NCBI RefSeq assembly: GCF_021134715.1
Contig: NC_060026.1
Span: 13,135,001-13,199,000 of the forward strand
Direction: 5' to 3'
From: Daphnia pulex
Lineage: Eukaryota > Arthropoda > Branchiopoda > Diplostraca > Daphniidae
Length of the DNA: 64,000 bases
The notes beneath the pieces are model-generated. The model was given only the letters and a program-made list of their open reading frames with translations, was not told the DNA's origin and did no database searches. The position numbers were made by a program, and so were the translations under genes. Numbering within the stretch: position 1 is the stretch's first letter; every line of letters begins with the position of its first letter. Below, piece after piece: positions 11,801 through 23,900 of this stretch.

Positions 11801-11840
11801 TCGAGAATTTTCCTGAACTATAGTTCAGGATAATTCTCGA
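11801..11840. repeat. 40-bp near-perfect palindrome
   Basis: The two 20-nt arms differ from exact reverse complements at only one position per arm. The centre is TGAACTATAGTTCA with no spacer. It could form a cruciform or RNA hairpin. It might be a mini-foldback remnant. Confidence 0.9.
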
Positions 11841-12129
11841 AACCGGAAGTACGCGTACGTACAAATAAAAAAATGAACTTTACTCCAAATACTACGAGGA
11901 TCACGAATATGTGGTTCCTTTGTGCGTCGAATGAATATTTACTTAACTACTGACTGAGAAAACAGGAAATAGAAAAAAGCAAATATCGAAAATTTAACAA
12001 GTGAGCTTTGTTGGTGGAATAGTATCGTCAGTTTTCACTATTAATCTTCCACATAATAATTGCCAATAAATGTTTAAAGAGATTTGCAAAGTAACTGAAA
12101 CTGACTATTTTGACAGATGAAAATGAAAA

Positions 12130-12140
12130 GCCATCTAGCG
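12130..12140 (+). promoter_or_regulatory. CTCF-like motif (GCCATCTAGCG)
   Basis: Same 11-bp core as at 4522 and 43963. No start codon is nearby, so here it would act as an intergenic element, if at all. Confidence 0.35.
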
Positions 12141-13600
12141 TTAGAAAAAAGAAACGTCTAAGTAACACTTTGTTGACGCGCAAGAAGGGCCTGATTAGTG
12201 ATTTTTGAATGTTTACACAGACGCAGAGTTTAACGCAAGTAGATTATTAGTAAATAATCTACGAAAGTAAGTGAATTGTTGGTTACCTTGGCATAATCCC
12301 GTGGCGAGTGACTGCAGTTGTGTCACGGACGGACGGACGAAATTCCAAAAACATCGCAAATGTGAGCTTCATAATCCGCCGGCTTCTATAGCGGCCTCTA
12401 CTGCATTCCTGCCTCCTTCCGCCTCTACTACGCGACGCATTCCTTGGTAGCTACCACCTGGTGATAAGAAAAGTCTGGTTGTTAATTTTTACTTCAAATA
12501 GATGTCGTACAAAGATTATCAACAAGAAATATGTCCAATGAAAAGGTAGTGATTACTGTGGTTGAGCTTGCGTTGCCCGAATGAGTCGAAAAGTTGATGA
12601 TGTTTTTGTCACCCAACACTTTGAGTCATACATTAGCAGAATCACTATCCTTTCCAACCTTTTCCCTCTAGTGCCAACTCTGTGTTTTTTAACCTTTTTT
12701 ACTGAGCCATCTCTGAGCCATTTTCAAATAAACGGATAAACCCTTGTGGATTTTGTCTGTAAAATTCAGGTTCTTGCAATCCAGTTCTTGTCTGTAAGGT
12801 ACATCATAGAACCCAAGCCCAATAAATATTCCAATTGTTGGAGATCTTTTGACAAAGCTGATTCTGGAAGCTTCTACAGTGGAATCGTGGATTAAGATTA
12901 TCAATGTATGTTCTCAAACGCCACTCACATGTTTGTCTTGGTCACCTCTGATTGTCGGAGCATCTTACTGATTCCAGTTTACAGTTTAACTGGATAATCA
13001 GGAAGCATGATGTTAGGACATTGAAATCCCTACAACCACAACCACATCCTAGAACCCACATACTCAAAAACAATTGGCTTCAGAACAACACCAGCTACAT
13101 TTGAAAATGCAGAAAAACATTTCACTGAATAACTTACATAATGAATCGAAAGGACTGCTTCCTCGTTCTGTAGGCTACCAATGGTCAATGTAATTGAACA
13201 GGTGTATCACTTATTGTATACAGTGTTTACATTAGAAAGCCACATTTTGCTTGACAAATTCCATGCACCTATCTTGTAGATGGTGTCACACTTGTCACTT
13301 TTCTATTTCAATCAATTCTCACTCCACTGTTAGTCCTGGTAATCAACGTTTATCTGTCTTGTGTCACTTTTCGTGGAAGCATTTCATGCTGGAAACAGGC
13401 CTGGAAGTCAACCCTTTCTTATCCGAACCGACTGGCAACTACGCCATCTATGGAGCTTGTCAGTAGCTCAGGCTCTGTTGCCGAACCGATGCTAGACATA
13501 AACTTAAAACCAGACGGTCGGTAAGCGGGAGTTGATGGTCGTTTACTCGTTTTTAAAACATAAAAAAAAATCCGGTTGTCATTAAATTAATGATAGAATA

Positions 13601-14931
13601 TTTTTTTACTTGTAACTTTGCGATTTGAAAATGAAAAGAAAAATGTGTTTGCTTTGCCATTTTGTTTGTTTTTTTGTTTCCTTTTTGTATGCCTTTTGTA
13701 CAGTTACACATAATATGGAGAATTGTATGTAAAGATATAGATTATAACCATAACGAACATTGTAATAATAATGCAATAATAAAGAGAGAGAGAGAGAGAT
13801 GGCGGTCGAGAATGAAACGAAAAATTCCATAGAGGCGATGTGACAAAAAAGATTAAAAAATAAAAGGAAAAAAAAATGGGAAATTTGGTTTTTTTGTTTG
13901 GATTTTGATGCGGGAAATTGTTGGAAAAAACAAACAAAAAGCACACGCACACACATATACACCCACAACTTGGCTCACGCTGAAAATGCACAATTTGTTT
14001 AAACTGTAAATTTCTGATTAATAATTTTTTGGGGGGGTTTGCACAGTGAAGAGAAAACGATTTTGTTGTTAATTAATATCAACAAGCTGAATAATATGAG
14101 AAATTTAACGGGAAGAAGAAGAAAGATTAAGCCAAAGAATAGTTTAAAAAAAAAAAGAATGAATGAAAAATGTAGAGATAGAGAAGAGAGAGAGAGAGAG
14201 AATTGATATGTAAATAGAATGCAAATAGGGCTGATAGAAATTGCGGAACTCCTAATATTTTTTGTATGTAAATATCAACGAGGGAGGAGAGAGGGGGGGG
14301 GACTCTTTTTTCTTTAAAGGGGAGACTTGATGTTGAATGTAACACGAATTTCAATTTTTTTAATGGGGAAAAGCAAATTACTGCCGGCCAAAGAAAAAAT
14401 CCCCCAAAAAATTTGAAAAAACAAAATTAATTCAAATATTTTTAAATTTCCCGCCAGGCGACAATTCCTATATAGTTGAAGTTTATATATGTACAGGGCT
14501 CACACAGACATTTAAAAAATGTTGGGTGGACAAAATTAAAACAAAAATTTAATTTACCCAAAAATTCTTCCTCAATTTGAGTAAACAAATTTTAATTAGC
14601 TGGAAAAATAACCCCCCCAAAAAACCCCTTTTTTTTTTTGCTATAACTGTACACGAGAAAGTTAAAGAGAGAGGGTCAAGACAGACAGACAGACAGGAGT
14701 TGTGTGTGCGTATTTTTATATCTTACATCCACAAAACTTTTGGGGAAACTTTGCAATTAAAAAAAAATGTGTTTGACCTCATCCATTTGGCTCGTCAAAA
14801 TTCAAATTGTTTTTTCGCGCTATCCATTTTTGGTTTCATTTTTGAAGGGGATTATTTCAGCTCGAATCGATTATTATGGCAGAGTTGGTTGTTGTTGTTG
14901 TGCAAAAGGTTATTGTTACTAGATGTTTTCA
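13601..14931 (-). other. Probable 3' UTR / downstream region of RIMBP
   Basis: This lies downstream of the RIMBP stop. It is low-complexity, with poly-A/T runs and AG microsatellites (13783-13799, 14185-14202) that read as CU repeats in the RIMBP transcript. No AATAAA in the RIMBP sense was identified with confidence, so the transcript end is unknown. Confidence 0.4.
13783..13799. repeat. (AG)n microsatellite
   Basis: Uninterrupted AG dinucleotides. A similar tract lies at 14185-14202. Confidence 0.9.
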
Positions 14932-17900
14932 TTAGAGGCCGAATTTCTTGAATATCAAATCTTTTCCTTTGGATAAAAGGCCCTCGACTGGATTTTCCGT
15001 CGTGCCGGACGTCGTCGTCGTCGGAGCAGCAGCAGCGGTGGCAGCGCCACCAACGCCGCCCATCATCTTCTGGATGAGACTAGGCCCTGTCGATTGTTGT
15101 TGCTGCTGCTGTTGTTGCTGCTGGTTGTTGCCGCCCATCCCGAAAAAGGAAAAGTGAGAAGACAGGGGTGCGGAAGTTGGCGCTGTCGTCGCTTGTTGGG
15201 GCGCGGCAACGTTGTTGGCGTGACCGTAAAGGTGGTTGTTGGCATCGGCGTTCATCATCATCATGTTGTTGAGGGGCGGTTGACCGAGATGTTGCTGCTG
15301 TTGCTGTTGGATGACGGAAGGATCGGGGAGGACGGGCGGCAAGCCTCTCGTCGTCTTGTTCATGGGCAAATTGCGGATGGGCCCACCCGTTCCACCGTTG
15401 AAATTCGGTTGTTGTTGTTGTTGCTGTTGTGGTTGTCCATTCATGCCCTGTAGTTGTTGTTGCATGGGATCTGCCATTCCGTTGTTGTAGGCGTAATCCA
15501 TCGAATCCGGTCTTCCTGTTTGAATTCACAAATCAATTAATCTAATTTTTTAAAAGGTAATCAAATTAAGTTAAATGTTAAATTACCTTTAAATCTATCG
15601 TCGACGTCGGAGAAAGAGTCTTCTGCGTAGAAGCGTTGGTTATTGATCGGGTTGTTACCATCTCTCCCGACCGCCGCCATGGACCTCCCCTGCACAATTT
15701 TCAAATTTCCCGCGCCAAACGCACAGCAAAAAATCGAAAAAAAAAAAAAATACACACAAAATTTAATTCGCAAAAATTTCCAAAATTCCCGATTAAACTG
15801 TCGACGCAATGGCACGTAACACTCGAAAACTCAAACCAAAAACCAAAATCATACAAAAGAAAAAGAGCAACAACAACTCTTTTCCCTTAATTACAACTGC
15901 GATTCCGTTTTACTTTTAAATTTAAAATTTGCTCCTCACTCGCCAGCACGAACTACCACACAGAAAAAAAATAAATTAGCGGATGCTCCTACTAATTAAA
16001 TTAGTAGTCATTAGAATTGTTTTTTTTTGGTTCAATAGAAATTCGCCTATGAAATAAAGAAAATAATAAAATAATGATAACCCATCAACCCGCAACTCTT
16101 ATACTCAATCCAATGAGAAATCAAAGAAATAATTAAGCGGTAAATTTGAAAAAAAAATGATAATTAAATCATTAATTATTCGCAAAATAAAATCGAGCCA
16201 GCACAAAAGCCACTGAGCGTGTGGTGAAATGATCTAAGCGTATAATAAGCCGCAACAGCAACTCAATTGATCAGAAGCAGCAACCGAGAAAATGTTTCTT
16301 TTTTTTCCATTTCAATGTCTAATGTACGTGTGTTCTTTTTGAAAAATAAAAAGTATAGAAACACAAACCATAAGGCTGGAGGTGTGTGTGTGTACGAAAC
16401 AGTGAGTGCGTGTGGTTGCGGACGGACGGGCAAAAACACAGACACAAAGTGGGAAAACGACAGGCAGGCACACAAAAGACCAAAAGAAAAATACAAATTT
16501 AAATCGAAATCAAATAATAATTCAAAAATTTAGACAAATTAAAACATTGAAAAAAAAAAAAAGGAAATTGTTTTTTTCGTGTTCTATTCGCCATTTTGTT
16601 TCGGGGATGTTTTTATTTGTTTGTTTTTTTTTGTTTGAAAAGAAGAGCATTTACCTCGTGACGATCAGGCGAGTAGACGTCTATGCAACACACGGACCCA
16701 TCACAGCCGGACAGAGTGAGAGGAGGAAATATAGAGATAGAGATAGAGAGAGAGTGCCATTTCGTGTTTTTTTTTTTTTCGGGGGATAAATATAGAAGAC
16801 ACAGACGAAGGTATCGGAAATGTAAATCAAAAAATCAAAAATAAAATAAAATAATTGTTTTTCTTTTTTTTTTGAATCGACGGTGCAGAGAGAAAGAGAG
16901 ACACTGGACACAACACACAAAGGCAGCCATATTTCTTTTTGTTTTCAATCAAATTAAATTGAAAAAAAAAATTAAGGTGGGAAAATAAAAATAAAGGGAA
17001 TTTTGTGTGTTTGAACTCTTTTCTCTAAATGTGTTGTTACGTAGACAATTCCTAATTTTCTCGTATGGTTATTTTTTTTCTCTCGGCTATGTGATCAAAA
17101 TTGGACTTTTTTTTTAAAAGGTACATTTGTACTTTGTTTTTAAAGGCGACATCTAGCGGACGTTGGTCGAAACATTTGAGCATTGGGAGGATGAATAAGA
17201 CAAGACACAGACAGAGAGAGAGAGAGAGAAAGGTGCTTGAAATATCCACCGAGAAATTGCAAGACCAACATCAAATGAGAAAGACAGAGAGAGAGAGAGA
17301 CGGACATCATGCTTCTTTTTTTTTTTGGTTGGATCGATTCAGCCTCAAAATCTGTACATGTGTCTTGTGTTGTTGGATTTGTTTTTTTTTTTTTCAAACT
17401 CAAAATTAATTTTTTTAATTAAAATCAACCGGATGATTTATTTTTTGTTTCCCCTCTCATATTTTTTAAATTTTATTTACAGGATTATCTTTAAACTCTG
17501 CTGGTAATTGATTTAACTTAAATATTTGGGAGGATAAAATTATTTTTTGAAAAATTCAAGTTTGAACTTACCGCTGCGACGATCGCGGGAATTGTCGGAC
17601 GGCCGGTGATTGGTCGTACGTGGAGGAGGTGGGGGACCTTCGGCGCCGGACATGCCCCGTCCATCCCGGGGATCCATTCGATCGTGATCCATCCGTTCCC
17701 GGCTGCGATTTCTACGTTAGAATTAGAATTTTTTAAAACAATTCAAAGTCAATTTTTTGAAAATTTCAAATTACCCGCCGTAATAACTGGAATCCCGTCC
17801 GCGATCCTGCATCATCTGTCCGCCTCCGCCAGACTTGTCGTTCATGTTGGCCGACTGCTGTTGCTGCTGCTGGCCGCCTCGCTTGTGACGCGGTTGAGAC

Positions 17901-20900
17901 GGGTCGTAATCCGGCGGCGCTTCCGTCAGGAAATTGGAAGGGACCAGCCCGCGCTGGCCGCGCAACTCGCCCAGGTAAAACCCGTCGTCGTCCATGTCGC
18001 CGTAAACGTAGATGATGTCGCCCGTCTGGAAGGACAGTTCCACTTCAGCGTCCACGTTGGGCGACAATTCCTGCGGGTCGTAGTCGTACAGGGCGATCAT
18101 CCGCTTGACCGGCATGTTGGCGTAAATGTCACCCCAGCGGTCACGACCGTGGCCCGGCTGGCCCTGAGCTCGCAAATTGCGCCGGGTCCGGGAATGACTC
18201 GGCCCGTCTGCTCCAGACTCCTGCGGGACAAAAAATTAAATTTGAGAAAAAAATAAAATTGGAAAATTTGAATTTCGCGCACTTTGAGGAGCTCCTGGGC
18301 GACCCGCTCGTCGTCCACCTGGACTTCAGAAACCATGTTGCAAGGTACGTAACCCGAACGGCCGGCTACTTCGCCCCAATAGAATCCATCAGCGTCTTTA
18401 TCGCCTCGAACCTTTGAAATTTCAAAAATAAATTCAAATTTTTAAATTTCCCGCCAAAAATTCAAAAAATTCCCCGCCAAAAAATTCAAAATTCAATTTT
18501 TCTCAAATGAATTTTACTTTGATGAGCTGGCCCTCGCGGAATGGCAATTCTTCGTCGCAGGCGTCGGGGTTGGGCGACATGGTGGGCGGATCGTAGTCGA
18601 ACAGGGCGACAAAGATCCTAGTCTGCTGCTGCATGGGCGGCTGGCGGCCGTTGCCACCGCGGGCCACTGGTCCGCGTCTGTTGCCCGGCTGATCGTAATA
18701 GCCGTCATTCTGCTGCTGCTGCTGATTCCTGCCCGTCGTCGAGGCGTAATAGTTGTCCCGTCCCTGCTGCTGCTGCTGCTGTCCCTGGACGTTCCTGGGG
18801 CCGCCCACCATCTGCGGGTTGCGGTTGGCCGGCAGAGATTTGTTTCGGTCGTACATTCCCTGCTGGCCGTCACGGCCGCGATAGCTATCGCCCGATCGCT
18901 CGCTGGCCGTATCCTTGGTGATTTCTGTTATCGTTGGCGTGTGCCGGCCATCAAAAAGAAGAAAAGACGGGCCGTTAGCCACAGCCAATGCCGGGCAATA
19001 AAAATAAAAATAAAAAGGAAAATATATATGTACCGATAGACGGGATGGGTCCGGGCATGGAAGGATTGAGGTACTGATTGCGCTGGATCATGCCACCGCC
19101 GCCCTGCTGGCCTCGTCCGTTGTTGGATTGTTCCATGAAATTGCGCCGGCCAATGTTGTTGCTGCCCCGGCTCGTTTCGTTCATCATTTCCTGTGTGTGT
19201 GTGTGTGTGAAGTGGGAACGTTGACACCCGGCCAGTCCCAAGACGGACAAGAAATAAATAAAAATAAAAAGAAATAAAATAAAAATGCACATCATCATCA
19301 ATCAAAGGTATTGGAGCGTGCAACTTTGATCGATCCGGCACCGCAGCGTCAACCGCAGAGAGTACGTATAATAAAGCTGGACCAATAACTCGTAAGTAAC
19401 CAAATAAATCAACCGGGATTGAATAACAATCAACTACATTTTTAAGTGTGGAGAGTCTAAGTGTCAACTTACGCCATCGCTACTGCAGTCCTGATACTCT
19501 TCCGGCTCTTCGGCAATGTCGGACAGTTCAGACGGCCGTTCGTCCGACTCTAACGTGTCCTGTCCGTCCGTCCAACAACCACAACAACAACAACAACATC
19601 CAGGCACAAACACAAAATAATAAAAAATGAAACTAAAAATAAAACAAAAACTAAAAAGATAAAAATAAAAATTCGGTACCTTGATGCTGGCCAGCAAACT
19701 GAGATTCCACAGGCCTACTATGTCTTCCGACGGGCCAAAACTATGTTCCACTACGTCCGTCTCGTCTACTACCATCTCGTTGTTATTGACTGGGCATTGA
19801 ACGTCATCGTTCTTTCATTTGCAAGCGGAATAAAATGGTGGGGGGTCATGCCGGGCAAAATCAAATAAAAAAATAATTTTTAGTCCGTCTTACCCGATTG
19901 CCGCCGCGGTTCTTGATGAGGTCGATGGGCACAGGGGTGGGCACGCTGTCGCCCGATTGGCTCTCTCTCGCCTTGGTCCGCACCGTCACGTGCTTGGCCT
20001 GCAGGCCCATGAAGCTGGAAATGTCCAGTAAGGCGTGGTCGCCCGTTGGGCTGTCCACTTCCGTCACCTTGCGTCCATCGGCGTAGACGGCGTAGCCCGT
20101 GACGGGGACGCCGTTCGACTTGCCCGACTGGCTGTTGATGGTGACGGGCAGCCAGGTGACGAGCAAAGTGCCGTCCTGGGGGCCCAGCTCGACCTGGACG
20201 TCGACGGGCGGGTCGGGCACGCCCTTGGGCAACGTGCGGAACTCGACGTGGGTGCAATACTTTTCGGCGTACTTGGCCGTCGTCTCGTCCATCGTGTTGA
20301 AGTGCGGCGAGCGGATGTTCTTGGCCTTGACCGTCACCCGGTAGATGGTGTTGGGCGAGAGGCCGGAAATGGTGTGCCGGAATATGCCCGGCTTGACCGT
20401 CCGCACCTCCACGTGATTGACGCAGACGACGTGCTGGTAATTCGAGTTGGCCGGCAGCCAGGAAATCAGGGCCGATGTGGCCGTCACGTGACTCACACGG
20501 ACGCAAGTCGGAGCAGACGGAACTTCCTTGCCAATCACCATCGTGCAGGCAGCGTCCAGCGAGGCCCGGCGTCTCAGCGTCACAGAGCGAACGCTAATCC
20601 GGTGCGGCTGTAATTGAATAAAAAAAATTTAAATTTTTAAAAATTTCTGCCCAGTCAAATAATTTTGTTCAAAAATTTACTTTGCTGGAATCGACGCCTT
20701 CGATGAGGGCCCGGCATCGGTCGCCGGCCCGGATGGTGGTGCGGAGTATTCCGTCGACGTAGACATGATAGGAGGCAATCTGTCCCGATTCCGGCGGAGC
20801 TCCTTCCGGATGATTCCAGCCGATGAGGATCGACTTGTTCAATTGGCGTTCCAGCGTCAGCTGACGCGGTGGTGGGACTAGCAGCGAAAGGAAGAGCCAG

Positions 20901-23900
20901 TCTATGACGTCAATGCCGGAAAAAACGCTCAAACGGAAGAGAGAGAGAAAAAGCGGAAGGATGGAAGGAAATCAAAGAAGGAAAACCAAACCAACCAACC
21001 AACCACAACGGAAATTCAAAAGTAAAAACGAAAAAGAAAAAATGTGTTGGGCGGGCAAATAGGAATTTTGCGTTGCGGGTGGAATGATGAAAAATATTCG
21101 AAAAAAAATGAAAATAAAAACGAATCGAAAAGAGAAGAAAGAAGAACGAATGAATGGAAGGGATGAAGAAAAGAAATGTCTAGTTCCGGCTAATAAAACT
21201 AGAGGAAATGTCATTTCAACATTTCCGAGCTAAGATGTACAACGGGGGGAGGGTTTCAAAAACCGATTAACACAATACAGCTGCCCGGCTACTCAACTAT
21301 ATAAACTCTCAACCCTACACGAATTGTTTGAATTAAAATTTTCAAACTCAAGTTTTAAATATTTTTGATTGGGTCGAAAATAGTTGGTTGGAAAGAAACG
21401 GGTGGGAAAAAAAAAGATTTTTCGGAAAATAGAAAAGTCCGTCCGTAATTGTAATATACCTGGTCCTTCTCCTTTGACTCCTAGGGCCAGCTCCTCGTCT
21501 TCCAGGAATTCCTGCAACTCCATCAGACCCCAGTCGAGAGCCTGACGGGCAGCGTCATCTATTGGTCGCCAAAAATAAAATAATCAAAAAAATTAAAATT
21601 TAAGTAAAATCTTTTTTGTTTATAAAAAACAAAATTAATAAAAAAGTGACGGACAACTTTGACGTGCAACAACAACAACAACAACCCTAATTGTAACAAC
21701 AGACTACCAAAGGGAGAGAGACTACGGAAGTGTGCTGGACAACTCTACCGGAAGTGGTGACGAACATTTCGGTCCAATTGTTTCGACGGACATGACATTC
21801 CACAGATATTATATCAACAGACTCAAATCAAAAATTGGAACAAATGGTGTTGCTAGAGAGAGAGAGAGCTGCTCTATTAAGAAATATCTAAACTAGAGAC
21901 ACAAGACGGACCATCGAAAATATTTTGAAATTATTGCCCAATCTTCTAATGTATAATGCGGTGGAGGGACTGGAACTTTTTGAAACCGGAAGTGGTGCCG
22001 AGACAATACAAAATTCAGACTGGGCAACAAAAATCAAAAACTACACAAAATCTAACAACGGGAGAATTATTTGAATAAAATTATCTAATTCAAAATAAAT
22101 AAATAAATAAAATTTAATTTTTTAAAAATAATTCAAACGTACACTGATTGATGCCCCTACTGCGACTGGCCGGACTATGAAAGGCCACCTGACTGCTTCC
22201 AGCCGCTGGCATATGCGCTGTGTACATAGTTTGGGGATATTTTTGGGTCGTATTTTTATATGTGTTTTTTTTTTAAGTTAATTTGGTTTGGTTTTATATA
22301 TTTACATGTAATTGATTTAAAATTAATTTTGATGTAGATTAGATCCCTATACTCGTTAGATGTTATCAGATTAAGTTCACACACTCACACGAAAATTCCA
22401 CACGCGGGAAAAAAATAAATAAAAATAAAATAAAATAAAAAAGTTTTTTTGGGGTTCCAAAATGAGACGGACCTTGATCGATGGGCTCGTTGGCCGCAAT
22501 CGGCTGTTGGTGTGGCAGACCTTGTTGTTGTTGCTGTTGTTGTTGTAGCTGGTGTTGTTGTTGTTGCAGTTGCTGGTGTTGCTGCTGGTGCTGCGGATGC
22601 GATGGAAGTTGATGAATCGACGGATGAGACGGATGGCCGGCTCTGCTGCTGTTGCCGACTCCGCCGCCGCCGACGCTGGCCAAGTGATTTGGACTGACGC
22701 CCAGCAGGTCACGAGGTAAACTCGTCGTGCTGCTGTCGTCACCGCAAATCTGCAGGCCCAGAACGGCCGCCCGGTGGAATTCCACCAAATCCTCACCCTG
22801 CAGCCGCTGGATGAAATTCGAAGGGACCAAACCTTTGCGTCCGTCCAGCAATTCTCCCTCGTAAAATCCGTCCTGAATTTCATAAAAAAATTAATAAAAA
22901 TTTTTTAAATAAAATTTGATCCGCCGGAATAAATTGCCCGTCTCTTTATACCTCATCCATTGTACCCCAGACGAGGACGTAATCGCCGGCGGCCAGCGAG
23001 ACTTCCGCTTCCGGATTGTCGTTGGGCGACTGGCTGAACGGATCGTACGTGTACTTGGCCAGGTAGACGTAGCAGCGGCCCTTGCCCGGTATTTCCAGCA
23101 TGTCGGCGCTGCTCTCGGGCTCCGGATGGCGGAACGAATGCAGCGGCACCGTGTGCAGGAGCGAGTGGGCCGAATGAGCGTCCAGCGGCAGGGCCGGCAG
23201 ACTCAGCGGCGACAAAGGCGGATGCAACATCGAGGCCATGCTGCCACCGCCACCGCTGCCGGGCGCCGTCAGCGTCGATCTCAGTCCACCAGAGACCAGC
23301 GATGAATTGTGATGTTGCTGCTGCTGGGCAACGCCTAAGCTCAGCGTGTGGGCCAAATCGGCGGCCGCCGTCGAGACGGCCGTCGTGTTGCTGCCGCTTC
23401 CGCTGGCCGGGAAAAACATGGACGACGTATTGGTCAATGTCGACGTCAAACCCACCGACGAACTTGTGCTGCCGTACAGAGACGGACTCATCGACTGGCC
23501 GGCCGATCCGCTCGCCCCGTTGTGACTGGAATATCCAGAACCTTTTAAAAAGAATAAAATTAAAAAATAAAATTAAAATTTTTTTGAAATTCATTTTAAA
23601 TTGGTCCGTTTCATCAATTCCAGCGGATAATCAACTACCAACATCATTTAGATCTCTACCTAAATTTTTAAGAAAATAACTACAGTGTCGTCTGCTACAA
23701 CCGAAAACAAATATTTCAAATGCAATAATAAAGAAATCAAATTAAAAGATGCCCAGTCGTGTGTGTGTCCTACGACAAAAAAAAATCAAAAAAATAATTT
23801 CCGTGTGTGATGGTAATTCAATCAAATCAAAAAATATTAGTGGCATTAAAATAAAAAATGAAAATAATAAATAATAAAAAAAAAAGCGGGCCGGCCTATA

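Larger units (their letters stand above)
11178..13600. other. Gene-poor stretch
   Basis: No supported gene. It contains the 40-bp palindrome at 11801, the CTCF-like site at 12130 and small tandem GGAC units near 12330. Open frames are short, AT-rich and without family resemblance. Confidence 0.5.

Noticed and set aside
13606-14951. Several frames of 75-127 codons on both strands
   Set aside because: Produced by poly-A/T and AG repeats in the likely RIMBP 3' UTR.
20035-20613. 192-codon + strand frame
   Set aside because: Antisense shadow of the GC-rich fibronectin III exon of RIMBP.
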